Assembly: GCA_037179385.1 (NCBI GenBank)
Contig: CM074180.1
Coordinates: 26,951,455-27,015,454, forward strand
Direction: 5' to 3'
From: Holothuria scabra
Lineage: Eukaryota; Echinodermata; Holothuroidea; Aspidochirotida; Holothuriidae
Length of the DNA stretch: 64,000 bases
Part shown: positions 21,840-32,814 of the stretch, piece by piece
How positions within the stretch are numbered: the first letter of the stretch is position 1
Layout: each line of letters opens with the position of its first letter
Notes under the pieces: model-generated
What the model saw: the letters and a program-made list of their open reading frames with translations, nothing else
Database searches by the model: none
What the model was told of the DNA's origin: nothing
Translations under genes and position numbers: made by a program

Positions 21840-22151
21840 TACAGTCTTGGACAAAACTGTTGGGACACTTTGCCATAATATTCTTGAATTTCAGTTCAAA
21901 GGCTTACATGAATTCCCCTCCCCTGCTCCCCCTTTCAGTGTTGCGCTGAAAGAGTGACTGTATGCCGTGAATAGGCTAACTGTGGTCAACATTGCGAAGG
22001 GGAGCGGGGGTGTCCATAGGGGGTTACGCATGCTTTTTTCCATCTTTAAACCGAAGCAATTTCATTGCGTTTTGCTTCCAAAATAAATGGTAGACCGTTG
22101 AACATTGCGAAGGGGAGCGGGGTGTCCCAAGGAGTTTTGTCCAAGATTGTA
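21840..22151. mobile_element. Tc1/mariner-like MITE
   Basis: TA then CAGTCTTGGACAAAACT..TTGGGACAC at the left; the inverted counterpart GTGTCCCAAGGAGTTTTGTC..CAAGATTG then TA at the right. TA-flanked CAGT-type ends fit Tc1/mariner. Inside, the word ACATTGCGAAGGGGAGCGGG occurs twice (about 21990 and 22102) before GTGTCC, with an inverted relative near 21918. No transposase. Confidence 0.75.
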
Positions 22152-23105
22152 GCATATTGCAGCACTGCGATACAAGATTCAACACAATGCCATGCTTCGG
22201 TGTGCACATTTGTAATATGTGCAAGTATACATATAATGAATAGATGAAGCAGAACAAAGACCAGAGTTCTTTACAGCATTTTTAGTGAAGATGAAAGGAT
22301 AACAAAAAAAGGTACCATTTATTTTGGAAATATTACTTTTTCTCGCTCTTTCAAATGATATTTCAACACACTCTCACATTGAAGATGGAAAATGTACAGT
22401 TTAAACTTTGCAAGTCTGCTCTCAATCCTTGGGTTTTCTCAGAAAGCTTATGAAGAAGACTCTAGCCAAAGTTCACCCCCTGACAACTGCTTTCTACTAA
22501 AACAAGCTTCTTTTGAAAATCATACTTTTTATTTTTCAATTGCCAAAAAATACTCAATTTATTGATATTTTAAGAGGTGTCCGTTTTCACTCTGCGAAGG
22601 CTAGCTCATGTACTGTCTTCCAGAATACATTTTACTGCAAGTGCTGAGGGTGTAAAGATTGTGCAATAAAGGTCAGAAAGGTGAAGTCTGCTTCCCAACT
22701 CACTAAAAGTAAAGAAAAAAGGAATTTGGGTAATGCAGAGTCATGAATGTATAATATACAGAACTAAAATAGTTAGGTCTGAATGAGGAGAGATTGATGA
22801 ACTTACGAGTAGAAATGTCATCGAAAGGTGTCATTGGATTCAAGCACTGTATGAAGGGGGAAATGTGCTGATTAGAATCACATTCGAAACTGAAATGAAT
22901 GAACCTGCGGTTATTTTGTCAGATCAGCATTGGGTGACTGTGTAAATATTGAATATCTTCAGGAAACCAAAAATATGTTATGCATATGGAAGGCAGACAT
23001 ATTAGTCAGAAGCAAATCATCCTGAAAATGCAATCCCATAAAGTTGGGACAGTTTTCAAATGTTAAGGTTGCTGAAATGAAGAAACTAGTCCATTTTACT
23101 CTTCA
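22152..23105. other. No gene recognised
   Basis: AT-rich with no exon or repeat boundary I can support. Confidence 0.5.
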
Positions 23106-23272
23106 TTCCACCTCTTATCGTCCTATTTACAGTATACCATTTGCACCGGTACTTCTCGTCTCGTATTTTAACAGCACTGTGGTAACCCTACCAGCAAAGG
23201 GGGCTGTGGTGCTATTTAGTTTGTCAGATACTAAGCATAGGTGTAAATGGTATGGTGGCAGGTGGTAAGAAG
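23106..23272. mobile_element. Palindromic MITE, family F, copy 2
   Basis: Left 'ccacctcttatcgtcc...ataccatttgcaccggtactt' pairs imperfectly with right 'agcataggtgtaaatggtatggtggcaggtggtaag', leaving a small centre. The open frame 23044-23268 simply runs through it. Half of the same unit is at 17166-17262. Confidence 0.55.
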
Positions 23273-23651
23273 GATTTGCATTTTACATGGAAATGTGCTG
23301 ACTTGCTAAACCCGTAATACGTTGACAAAATTTTACTCCCTACCTAAAGTACAATTCTTTTGTTAATATAAACTTTCTTTGTGTCAGAAAATCCAACTCA
23401 CTAATCCCTCACCTCCCAATTAATTAAAGCAGTTTGGCAGTTAGCATTATCTAATACTACTTGTAAATAACTATGCATTACGTCATTTAAAAAGTTTCAA
23501 CATTTTCATAGGTTTTGAATGGACAGTTTGTCTTACAATTTGACAAGTGGCATCTTTTGCCTTTGAATGACATGAAAAACCTCTGATACTTTGTAGTACT
23601 CTGTTACAGTAGTTTATAAACTTGGAAACCATTTAGGTAGTGTACCACTAT
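23273..23651. other. No gene recognised
   Basis: AT-rich; nothing supportable. Confidence 0.5.
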
Positions 23652-24076
23652 AGCCGTGTTCCCATTTGATCCAGGGAGGTGGATCTTGATCTACCGAGGT
23701 GGATCAAACACTAATGGGAACGCAGATCAACAACACTCACTCAAGATCAAGATCCACCGATTTTGATCGACCGTTCGGGGTAGATCAGATCCACCGCACT
23801 GGATCAAAGTTTGTAATGGGAACACATCGGTAGATCAAGTGACCCTGGATCTCTGGTTACACTCATGTATGTTTTTGTGATACATCGATAAGAAATGCAC
23901 GGCACGCTGACTTGTAAACATTGGTGACCTTTTCGCGCTTGCACAATGTGTTCATAAAACACGTTTGATCTACCGCGCTCACTCAAATGGGAACGCGGAT
24001 CTCGATCAAGGTAACTGATGTTGATCCACCTCGGTAGATCAAGATCCACCTCACTGGATCAAATGGGAACACGGCT
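23652..24076. mobile_element. MITE with about 56-bp terminal inverted repeats, family G
   Basis: About 425 bp. The left end AGCCGTGTTCCCATTTGATC runs on through 'ggtggatcttgatctaccgaggtggatcaa'; the right end is its reverse complement with a single G/T difference seen over about 56 bp. The interior repeats GATC/GGTAGATC words and is CpG-richer than its flanks. Arms this similar suggest a fairly recent insertion. Target-site duplication not clear. Confidence 0.75.
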
Positions 24077-27000
24077 TAATTGTATACGCTAACCTGGACC
24101 CCTAGCTCCTTTTAGAAGTTTTCAACTGAGACATGCCACCTGTCTGGTGGAAACTCACAATCTAGACTTTTATAGCATTTTCAACTTTCCATATCATGAC
24201 CTTTGAAATTTTGAGCTAGATAGTCTTGAATGATAGGTATGTGTTTCCTGCTGTAATAGCTAGTCGGAGATGGCATTTCACAGAGTGGAGTAATACTATA
24301 AAAAATGGCATTAAAAATGGTCAAATTGCCTTCAATTTTTCACAGCCTGTATTTCAATTCATTTTCTCCAAAATCCAAATGAAAAATTAATATTTTATGA
24401 GTAACACAGTCAGAAAGAACATCTCATAAATATTTTAAGGCCCTTCATTTGTCAGTAAACATTTTCCCAGGTATGAGTATTGAAGTTAGTGGTCTGCTAC
24501 CATTACAGCTTATTGCTGTTGGCATTGTAATATGTACATTTTATCATTTATGCCAGAAATGTTAAATATTACAACCCAAAATTCTGAATGGCTGTAAAAG
24601 AAAATGATTTCATGAAAAATTATGATAAATTTTTCAGAGAAACACAAACAATGGAGATAAGTATTGTCACTCTTAAACCACACACTTTTGGGATTCTGGC
24701 AAAAATATTTTTCTCTTAATCTTTGGACAAAATGGGAATACTGGATGCAAATTTAGTGGTTCAACCTAATTAATAGCATGCAGTGGTCCACTTTTGTACT
24801 TTGTATCCGAGAAAATTGAATTTTGCTAAACCTGGGACCCTGTGTGAACAGTTGGAGTGTGTGAACCAATTTAGACTACCACACTCAAGTATGGTGATCT
24901 ACATTGCCCCTCCTTACCTCCTATGTACATCATGTAACCCTACCAACCTTTGGAAAGCCTTTGGCAAGTCATCAGCATGACGAACTGGATGTAGGGAGTG
25001 CTTGAAGACATTTTAATTGTAGTGTTAATCATACATGGTTGTAGTTGATGAAGGTCACTTGTGCACATGGGTGTGGATCATGGGGGTTGGGACAGGGGGT
25101 GGATGCCCTACAATTTTTGGAAGGGGGGGCATCGCAAAGAGTCCTCTCCACTTTTTCAAAAATGATGAAAACAAAATCTGTGATGCATTAGGCCCTAGAG
25201 ATCAAAATATAGAATGCTCACTTCTTGACTTCAAACGTTGACAAGGTCCAATTTTATAATTAAGTTTGTGGTGCGTTGATGACCAAGTGTTTTCCGTAGA
25301 GAAAGAATTACTCTAATGTATCAGATTATCACCAACTGTTTAAGAGCATGGTGCCTGAATCACGGAGAATGTTTCCTGAAATTGAATGGCTGTTGCTATT
25401 GTTGTTAGTTTTCTGGCCAGTTCATGCACAGCGGAATGTTTGTTCAGTGCACTGAGACAAATTAAAATTGGCTTAGAAGCACAATGACACAGTCTCAATT
25501 GAAACATCGCATGGTATGTGAAGTACATAGGGACGAATTAGATGGCATAGATCCTCAAATTATTGCTAGAAAGTTCATCAATAGTAACCTGGATGTGAGT
25601 CTAAAAGTATTTGGTTCTTTCAAATGAATTGTCTGGAAAATGTTTGAAACGTTAGAAATCTTTTGCCAAAGCATGCAAATGAAATGGTGGTATTAAATAT
25701 GTTCTAGTAAAATGGAAATGCCCTATCTATCCTTCCATTTTTAATTTTTTTTTTTATCATTTTATATCTGCTTATGCATTCAAAATACCATATGAAGTAT
25801 TCACCAAATCACATATTTTCACGTTAAAAAGTACAAAATTTTCGCACCGTGGGAGGGTACTCGGACTCTGTCGCTTTTCTCCCAGCAAATGGTGAAGTGG
25901 TGAAAAAGGCCTCCCCCCCCACTTCTGAAAATGGATCCATGCCCATGACAGTGTATGCTATGTATAAATGAAACATGAAAGAACAATTAAAACAAATTAT
26001 CAGGGTTGGAAAAAAATTTCCTGGAAAGGTCCTCTCAGCCCCCCCCTAACTTTTTTCCACCCATGCATATTGTTTAGAATAAAATATTTAATAAGTTTTA
26101 CATACATCATCTCTAAAAGCAATGCATTTGCAATAGCTTTGTCAACAGGAAGTGTCAAGTAACACAAAGTGTATATTTGACAAAAAAATGTCTGGATCTC
26201 TTTTAATGGACATAGTAGCACTGTTGATCAAAATTAAATGTTTGTTTCACAGAAATTAGCTTCCATTTTTCCTGGAAATAGCAAGGTTTCCACAACATGT
26301 TACAAATGTTTTTTCCATAACCACTTTTGTGGTTCTGTGCTCTGCCTGTCATCCCAGCAGTTACTGAATATGGGTTGTATAATATATTTATTGCTATTCT
26401 TGGCTTCTATGCAGTTGTGGTTTGCATATTAGCAATATGTCATAAAATGTGGTGGGTGCATATTCTTTATTCATGGTTGAATGTGGCGTTTTTACAAGCT
26501 GTTTGGCCTATGCCACAAAATTTTGTTTTGGAGATTATACAGCTTGGCAAGTATGAAGAAAAAGGATCAAAGAAAAGAAAAAGAACAAGTAAAGGGAAAA
26601 ATGAGAAATTTTTGCTTGGTTTATATAAGCCAGCCCGGTAATTGTTTTGGTGGCTACGCACATGGGCACATCCTTGTGGGCATAAACAAACCAATCCCAC
26701 ATCTGCAACGGGTATTCCAAAGTTGAGTTTACATGGAAATTCGGTGAAATCCTTCTTTCTTATCCATTTATCCATCCATAACATAAGGAGTGATCTCAAG
26801 TGCTGTTTAGTGCAGTGAATTATGTCTATCTTTGTCATCTTTTTGGTGAAAAAATGTGTTGTTAAAATATTTCTGATGGGGGGGGGGGCAGGGAATTGCT
26901 TTTCAGGTGAGAGACAAAGTCTGTGGATGATAGCTTGTGTATTAAACATTTTTGGCAGAACAAACATAAGTTGCAAATAGTTTTAATTATGTAAGTAATA

Positions 27001-27189
27001 TTATGCTTAGCAGTCAAATGTAAGCACTGAGTATGTACAAGAGTTTTCAACATTGATGACTGTTCGCAATAGTTCAATTTCAGCTCCTCTTCTATTTTTA
27101 CTCATGGTGGTGTTTTTAGACCTTAAAGTATAAAAAGTACTGACAGAGGATTATTAACACTTTTCATGTTTTTCTGATTCCTTTTATAG
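24077..27189. other. Probable intron of the PH-domain gene
   Basis: No exon with good sites was found. It ends in the acceptor before the PH exon. The longest frame (26467-26976, minus, 169 codons) lacks a domain, splice context and sensible composition. G11 tract at 26878-26888. Confidence 0.4.
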
Positions 27190-27400
27190 GTTGACATCTG
27201 GGGCTAGGTACCTTTTTCAAGCAAAGGATGACAGGGACATGCTATTCTGGATATGCCGTCTGTCAGCTGGTACAGGTGATGTCAGATCAGAACATGATTT
27301 ACTGTTCACTCAGATGAAGGCCCCTCAACGGGGCTCACCTAGCAGAACAGATCGTCTCAAAAACTTTATCCGCGGCAGTTTGTCGGCTGTGATGAAGTAG
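27190..27400 (+). CDS. Terminal exon: end of a PH domain (beta-spectrin-like or ARHGAP21/23-like)
   Basis: Acceptor ttccttttatag, then one open frame to a TAG stop; the exon joins with one base completing a split codon. It reads SGARYLFQAKDDRDMLFWIC, then RLSAG and a basic tail ending FIRGSLSAVMK. The first block is the last beta-strand plus the C-terminal amphipathic helix of a pleckstrin-homology domain, including the invariant helix Trp. 'YLFQAKDD' matches the wording known for beta-spectrin PH domains, which also sit near the protein C-terminus; ARHGAP21/23 PH domains (YLFQAEDRDDMLGWI) are similar but are followed by a RhoGAP domain, absent here. PH domains bind phosphoinositides or protein partners at membranes. 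Two AATAAA signals follow about 390 bp later. Upstream exons of the domain were not found, so family remains open. Confidence 0.7.
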
Positions 27401-27825
27401 CTAGATTTCATTACTTAAATGGCCAACAAGTATGAGCGGGAGTTTCATTGACTGGAAACTGTACCAGCTAAACTGTTATCAAACAGGAAAACAGACCGAC
27501 TTGCACTGAACAATAGTTACTACCGTACAACAATGTGTCGCAGTCAATCATACAAGAGGGGGGGCAATCAGACAATGATTCTACAACCTAGTAAAATTTT
27601 TGTGGGTTTGCAAAGCTCTAGTTGCATAGTTGGTCTTTTGTGCCAAATTTTAGTATCAAAACTTGAGGTAAGCGGTAATTTATGTGGCATGTAAGGTTGA
27701 ACAACCCTCAAAGAGTGAATTTTGTGTTTGGTATTCTGCCATTAAGTTCAACACTCTTGTAAAAATTTTGAAGATGCTGAAAATTACAAATAAACTGTAA
27801 TAAAAGCAAGGTTACTATGGTCTTC
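27401..27825 (+). other. Probable 3' UTR of the PH-domain gene
   Basis: Runs from the stop codon to about 20 nt past the second AATAAA signal. Contains no open frame of note; a TIR-less AT-rich sequence typical of UTRs. Confidence 0.5.
27789..27804 (+). terminator. Tandem polyadenylation signals
   Basis: AATAAA at 27789-27794 and again at 27799-27804, about 390 bp after the PH exon stop codon and on the same strand. They support this being the true gene end. Confidence 0.6.
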
Positions 27826-27852
27826 TGTTCTTTTCAAAGCTCACTAATTTTT

Positions 27853-28090
27853 GGTTCGTTGTGTAACAAAGGAACCTATGCAGTTACTTTGGCATGCGTG
27901 TGTGTGTGTGTGTGTGTCTGTGTATGTGACGAATTGGAATGAAAGGTATGTGGTGCAATGACTCAATAACCAAATGAACATTTTTTCTCAAACTCAGTAT
28001 GTATGTGGATGTGTTGAGTAGATGTGCCCAGCCTATCATTTTTGGTGGAGGTCAAAGGTCACTGGAGATCGCCAGGGGCCAAAAAGTGAA
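27853..28090 (+). repeat. Stem-loop, GT microsatellite and one 'ggtcaaaggtca' unit
   Basis: Same order as at 14.77 kb: an imperfect hairpin (ggttcgttgtgtaacaaaggaacc in two halves), a GT run, then 'tttttggtggaggtcaaaggtcactgg' with a perfect AGGTCAAAGGTCA at 28049-28061. It sits about 30-50 bp beyond the presumed end of the PH gene. Confidence 0.7.
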
Positions 28091-28255
28091 TTTCTGTCAG
28101 TAACTGTAACTCAGAATCTGTTTTTAAACAGTGGCATAATTTTAAGATCAGTTAAGAGTGGAAGCAGGTGAAAATGTTGTTACATTAACCAAAATAATTG
28201 GATTGGGTCAGAAGGTCAGAAAGTAATGTTTTATTGATATATCACCACTGAAACA

Positions 28256-28895
28256 TTTAAGAGGGATGGTGTAACAGAGATTTGTGTTGTCTGAGGAAAG
28301 TGCATGTGATGACCCACCTTGACCTCATTTGAACTTTTGATCTTTGTGACGCCTGGATTATTTGTTTTGTTCAGACTAACCAAAAAAGGCAATTACACCA
28401 GGCCTTGAATTTAACGGCGGCTTTGGCGGCCATTGCCGTCGTACATTTCCTTTGGTCTTTGCTAAATTTGTTATGTTAAGAAATTGCCATTGTGCCCTTA
28501 TTGAAATTTTGAAAATGGCCGTAATGCCCTGACTGAATTATTGCTTTGATAGCCTCAAAAATAAAAAATAAACGAAGACCAGATGGCCGTACCCCTTGAG
28601 ATCTGAAGTTCGAAGCCTGTTACACTGCCCTCCTACGATGTTCCTAACTCCAGTTACCAAAATTACTTAAATAGGTTTGTTAGTGTGCTGGTCATATCCA
28701 TTGGAATGCAAGGTTTGCAGTGCGATAACTCAATAACTAACTAACAGAGGGGGATGGTATAATGGAAAAGTTGCGTTCCTCATAGGAAAGTGCAGGTGTT
28801 GACCTACTTTGACCCTACTTGACCTCATTTAACCTTTTGACCTTTGTGACTTTTTTGTGACGCCTGGATTTGTCTTGTTGTGATGAACGAAAAAA
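28256..28895. repeat. Two diverged direct repeats
   Basis: 28256-28390 and 28745-28895 share in order 'gagggatggt', 'ggaaagtgca', 'ttgacctcattt', 'cttttgatctttgtgac' and 'gcctggatt'. They are about 490 bp apart, separated by a GC-richer stretch (28400-28640) with ggcggc/ccgtcg words. The TGACCT clusters suggest distant kinship with the 145-bp family on the other strand. Confidence 0.55.
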
Positions 28896-29320
28896 ATTTT
28901 TCAAATGTTGCAACCTCCATTATTGTTTGAGAAATGAAACCAATGTTGGTGTCATTGATGAGACTAATGGTTGAAGCTACTACCTTTGTATTCCATATAT
29001 TGGCATATTTTAAATGCAAAATTTCCTTTTAAATGGAAATTTGATCCAAAATATTTCATGGTAAAGAAAGTGTTATGATCGTTTCTTTCTACCTGAATAA
29101 ATTTGAGCCAAAAAAGTGGCCCCAACCTGAAACATTTGAGAACCTATGATCGATGATTGCACTTCATGTGTACATGTGTACATCTAGATATCACTGCATA
29201 TTTTCTCAAATCATGAAAGCCTGGACTGTATATTCTTAAAGGCATTTGGCTGTAAGATAAGTTACAATAGGGTCTATTGTAACTCCCTGGTTACAACCTA
29301 ATTCTCTTCACACTAGCTAA

Positions 29321-31312
29321 CCACAGCTGAACAAGAAACGGAGAAAGAAACACCCATGGATTACTCAAGGAATTTTAACATCTATTAGAAAAAAACAGAA
29401 GCTTCTACGCTCTTATCTAAAGTTTCCGTCTCTTAAGAACCACCAAGTATATAAAAATTATCGAAATAAACTGAATCATATTATCCGTTTTTCCAGACGT
29501 GCTCATTACTGTGGAATATTCAGAGAATGTAAAAATGATATTAAAAAGACATGGAAAAATATTAACGATATTTTGCATAAAAATCATGCAGATTTCATGT
29601 ACCCTGATACCTTTAGAAATGGCAGCGATAATATTGATAGCGATAAAGATATTGCTGAAAGTTTCAATGATTATTTTGTTAATATTGGGCCTTCACTTGC
29701 AGACAAGATTGCAACCAGTGGCGATGCAGATCACTTCTTTGGAAACATTGCCATTAACTCCAATTCTATGTTTATGTACTCGGTCACTGAAGATGAATTT
29801 TTGAATGTAGCTAATGCCAGTCTGAAGCCCAACAAAGCAGCGGGGTATGATGATTTTAAACCTAGTATTATAAAACAGGTGTTACCGTTTATTGCTACAC
29901 CACTTACTTATATTTTTAATCTTTCGTTCAAGACAGGAGTATTTCCAAACAAATTGAAAACGGCGAAAGTATTACCCGTGTTTAAAAAGGGGGACCCACA
30001 GGCTTTTGAAAATTATCGCCCTATTTCCTTACTTTCATGTTTTGCAAAGATAATTGAAAGGTTAATGTTTAACCGAGTGCATGATTTTCTTAAAAATTTT
30101 CATATCCTCTGTAAAGGACAGTATGGTTTTCATTCCTAACCATTCAACTGAATTAGCTCTATCGGATGCTTTAGACAAGCTATGCACAAGTTTAGATGGT
30201 AATAATATTTCAATGGGTGTATTTCTAGACCTAAGTAAAGCATTCGATACAATTGATCATAGTATCCTATTTGCTAAACTAGAGACTTATGGTATCCGAG
30301 GTAATGTTCTAGATTGGTTTCACAGCTACATCTCAAATAGATCCCAATATACTTATTACAAGGGTATGACTTCAAGTCTCAAGGATATTCGTTGTGGGGT
30401 ACCCCAAGGGTCCATACTGGGGCCACTCCTGTTCATTGTTTATATGAATGATATTTATTTTGTTGCTGATAAAGCTGATATTATACTTTTTGCTGATGAC
30501 ACTAACATTTTCTTCAGACATAAGAGTGTAGATTCATTGTATGATACCGCTTCAATTGAATTGAGTAAGATATGTAACTGGTTCTCTGCTAACAAGCTAT
30601 CCTTAAACATTAGTAAAACTAACTATATTATCTTTGGTAATAATAGAACTAGCAGGCGGGGTAGTGATGTCTGTATAAATGGGATTGCTATTAAGCAAGT
30701 GACCACAACAAGGTTTCTAGGAGTATACATAGATGAAAAGCTCACCTGGCGAGAACACATTACAAATATTTCCAAGACGATTTCAAGAAACGTGGGCGTA
30801 CTATCCAAACTAAAACACTTTTTGCCAAGAAATATACTCATGACACTATACCAGACTTTAATTATTCCCCACTTAAATTATTGTTCTATTGTCTGGAGCG
30901 GGGCTAACAGTTCTTACCTTACCCAACTTACTACATTGCAGAAACGATGTTCGCCATTTAGCTCATGCAGGTCCCAGGGACCACACCAACCCACTATTTA
31001 AAAAGTTTCAATTACTCAAATTTACCGACATCATTGATTACAACATTGCTGTATTTTCTTACAAGGCTTGGAATAGACTACTACCAGATACATTTCATAA
31101 TTTTATAATTAGCAATACTTCTGTTCATAGGCATAGTACTAGACACGCTAAATCTGCCCATCGTCATTACTATCGCATTTAACATTGGATCGTTTAGCTT
31201 GCGTAATCGTAGCACTAAAATCTGGAATACCCTCACAGACTCAGTAAAAAATTCTGCCTCTCTGTTTATCGTTAAGAAGGCGATTAAGGAAGGCATCATT
31301 GATAATTATTAA
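29321..31312 (+). pseudogene. LINE reverse transcriptase, broken by three frameshifts
   Basis: RT copies the element RNA into the genome at a nicked target. Visible motifs in order: KAAGYDDF, VLPVFKKGDP..NYRPISLL, LDLSKAFDTIDHSIL (first catalytic Asp), GVPQGSILGPLLF, LFADDTN (catalytic FADD box), and FLGVYIDEKLTW (thumb). The frame changes near 30130 (after QYGF), near 30955 (after LQKRC) and near 31140-31180, where the third frame supplies the end (RNRSTKIWNTLTD to a stop at 31310-31312). The catalytic residues survive but the protein cannot be made from this copy. Short frames listed on the minus strand here are shadows. Confidence 0.9.
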
Positions 31313-31602
31313 GTTCCCTTGGTGAAATTGAAATTATTCTTAATATCTTTCAAGTATGCTCATAATTTTTCCAAATGTGAGTGTATAATACGGAGACATG
31401 TCATAGTTATGTATGTACGTTTTTGTTTGCTGTTTGTTTTGTAGAAATTGTAAGTATCTATTATCTTTTTTCTTGGTTATAGGGAGTCATCCACTTTGTT
31501 AAGCCAATTTTGGTTTTCTGGATGACTTCCTTTCACATCATATTATAATATGTAATGTGATGAAACAAATAAATGAAATGAAATGAAATGAAATGAAATT
31601 AT
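29321..31602 (+). mobile_element. 5'-truncated non-LTR retrotransposon (Jockey/CR1-like LINE)
   Basis: The open frame begins at 29321 inside the linker before the reverse transcriptase (KKHPWITQGILTSIRKK), so the endonuclease and ORF1 are missing, as in target-primed 5' truncation. The RT runs to about 30.9 kb, followed by the C-terminal region, stop at 31310, about 250 bp of 3' UTR, and a tail of ATGAA repeats (about 31569-31598). The clade is inferred from motif wording. Target-site duplication not identified. Confidence 0.9.
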
Positions 31603-32325
31603 GAGAACACCTGCACAAGCATACAATGACAATACTGTAAATGCTTTGTTCAACCAGCTGTATCATCAAGAACCAGGTTAAGTAGCTTGCATACATGTGC
31701 AAGATAGGAACTGAACACACAACCAAGCACACTGCTACTTGTGCAATAAATAAAAAACTAACTGCTCAGCAGGCAAAATGAACTCAGCCCTAAAAAACAG
31801 CTTTAAAACACAACTTCCATTTCCTGTATTAGAATGCAAGTAGGCAGGTATGAATGCTCTCCTTCAAAGCAATCATACACCAAAATTTCAGCCTCAAACC
31901 TCCAAAAATGAGGAAGAAGAAGACTTTTGTTAAAAAGTTGACACCATCTGCCCCATTTGATAACCTCACACATGTACTGTGTACATGTGTGAGCTAAAAA
32001 ATTAAGCAATGCCACACCACAATAGACACACATTTCTAGCATTTTAAATTTGGTGTGTGTGATGCACTGTTGTTCATTTTTTCCATGTAATTAAAGAAGC
32101 AAGTGAATTTGTACCCAGCTGGAATTTATTTTAAAGAGGTTTTAAAAATTTATCTTCATACTAGTAAATGTGAAAGTATGCACAGTTAGGAGCATGGTTT
32201 TCTATAATTACTTTGAGAGTCACTGTTGGATGCTAGAGTAAAACATGCCCTCTAATTTAAAGCAAAATAATCTCACTGCTCAACTTGTCACTCTGGGAAG
32301 TTGTTTTATGTCTCTGTTTTGCCAG
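31603..32325. other. No gene; perfect palindrome
   Basis: A 13-bp palindrome CTCACACATGTAC / GTACATGTGTGAG with a TGT loop lies at 31965-31993. Otherwise AT-rich with no supported exon. Confidence 0.45.
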
Positions 32326-32522
32326 GCAGCTTTATAATTCTCCACAGCAGTGTGCTTGTTACATGCTATGAGCTTGGCAGCAATTTATCATCCATGGTTA
32401 GAATCTTACAGCAGTCCGCTTCTGGCTCTGACAGCTTTGTGCAGAATGATGCAGAGATTTGCCACTGTGATATCCCATTTAGTAAAACCGCTTGGAGCAA
32501 ACAGCTACAATTCCTGAAATGA
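32326..32522 (+). CDS. Candidate terminal exon, product unknown
   Basis: An excellent acceptor (ttgttttatgtctctgttttgccag) is followed by a frame open for about 65 codons to TGA, reading SFIILHSSVLVTCYELGSNL and later QSASGSDSFVQNDAEICHCD. Hydrophobic start, acidic middle, Cys/His in CHCD; no domain recognised. AATAAA words occur near 33.08 kb. The opposite strand is also open over much of this stretch (32366-32551), which weakens the case. Confidence 0.25.
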
Positions 32523-32550
32523 ATGCTTTGAGTAAAGTATAAAAAGAGCA

Positions 32551-32628
32551 ATGGAGGACAAAGAGGAACAAAACTACCAATGTGATGATTGGATTGGATT
32601 TACAGAAGATGAAGGCAGTGGCCTTTGA
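32551..32628 (+). CDS. Possible small ORF (25 residues)
   Basis: ATG in fair context (agcaATGG) opens an acidic peptide, MEDKEEQNYQCDDWIGFTED plus five residues, to TGA. Composition is protein-like, but at this length chance is a sufficient explanation. It lies between the candidate exon at 32.3 kb and the CpG-richer patch. Confidence 0.12.
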   Translation: MEDKEEQNYQCDDWIGFTEDEGSGL

Positions 32629-32814
32629 AACATACGAGGGCAGTGTTCAACTTACTTCAAGAGGGAGTCAAGCAGCAGACTAAAAAAGGTTTAAAAGGAA
32701 TTGACTTTGGCACTTCCACTGATAACAGGCTCTTCCAAAGAAGACAGACGACTGGAAGAATAGAGGTTAATGCATGTGACTTCAGCACACACCATGAGAA
32801 ATTTTGTACCATGA

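Noticed and set aside
22065..22247. Opposed 60- and 77-codon frames
   Set aside because: They run across the Tc1/mariner-like MITE; the repeat explains them.
26467..26976. 169-codon minus-strand frame, one of the longest outside the LINE
   Set aside because: No domain, no signal peptide or splice context; composition follows local T/A-rich DNA and it overlaps equally open plus-strand frames.
30623..31299. Minus-strand frames opposite the LINE
   Set aside because: Shadows of the reverse transcriptase on the plus strand.
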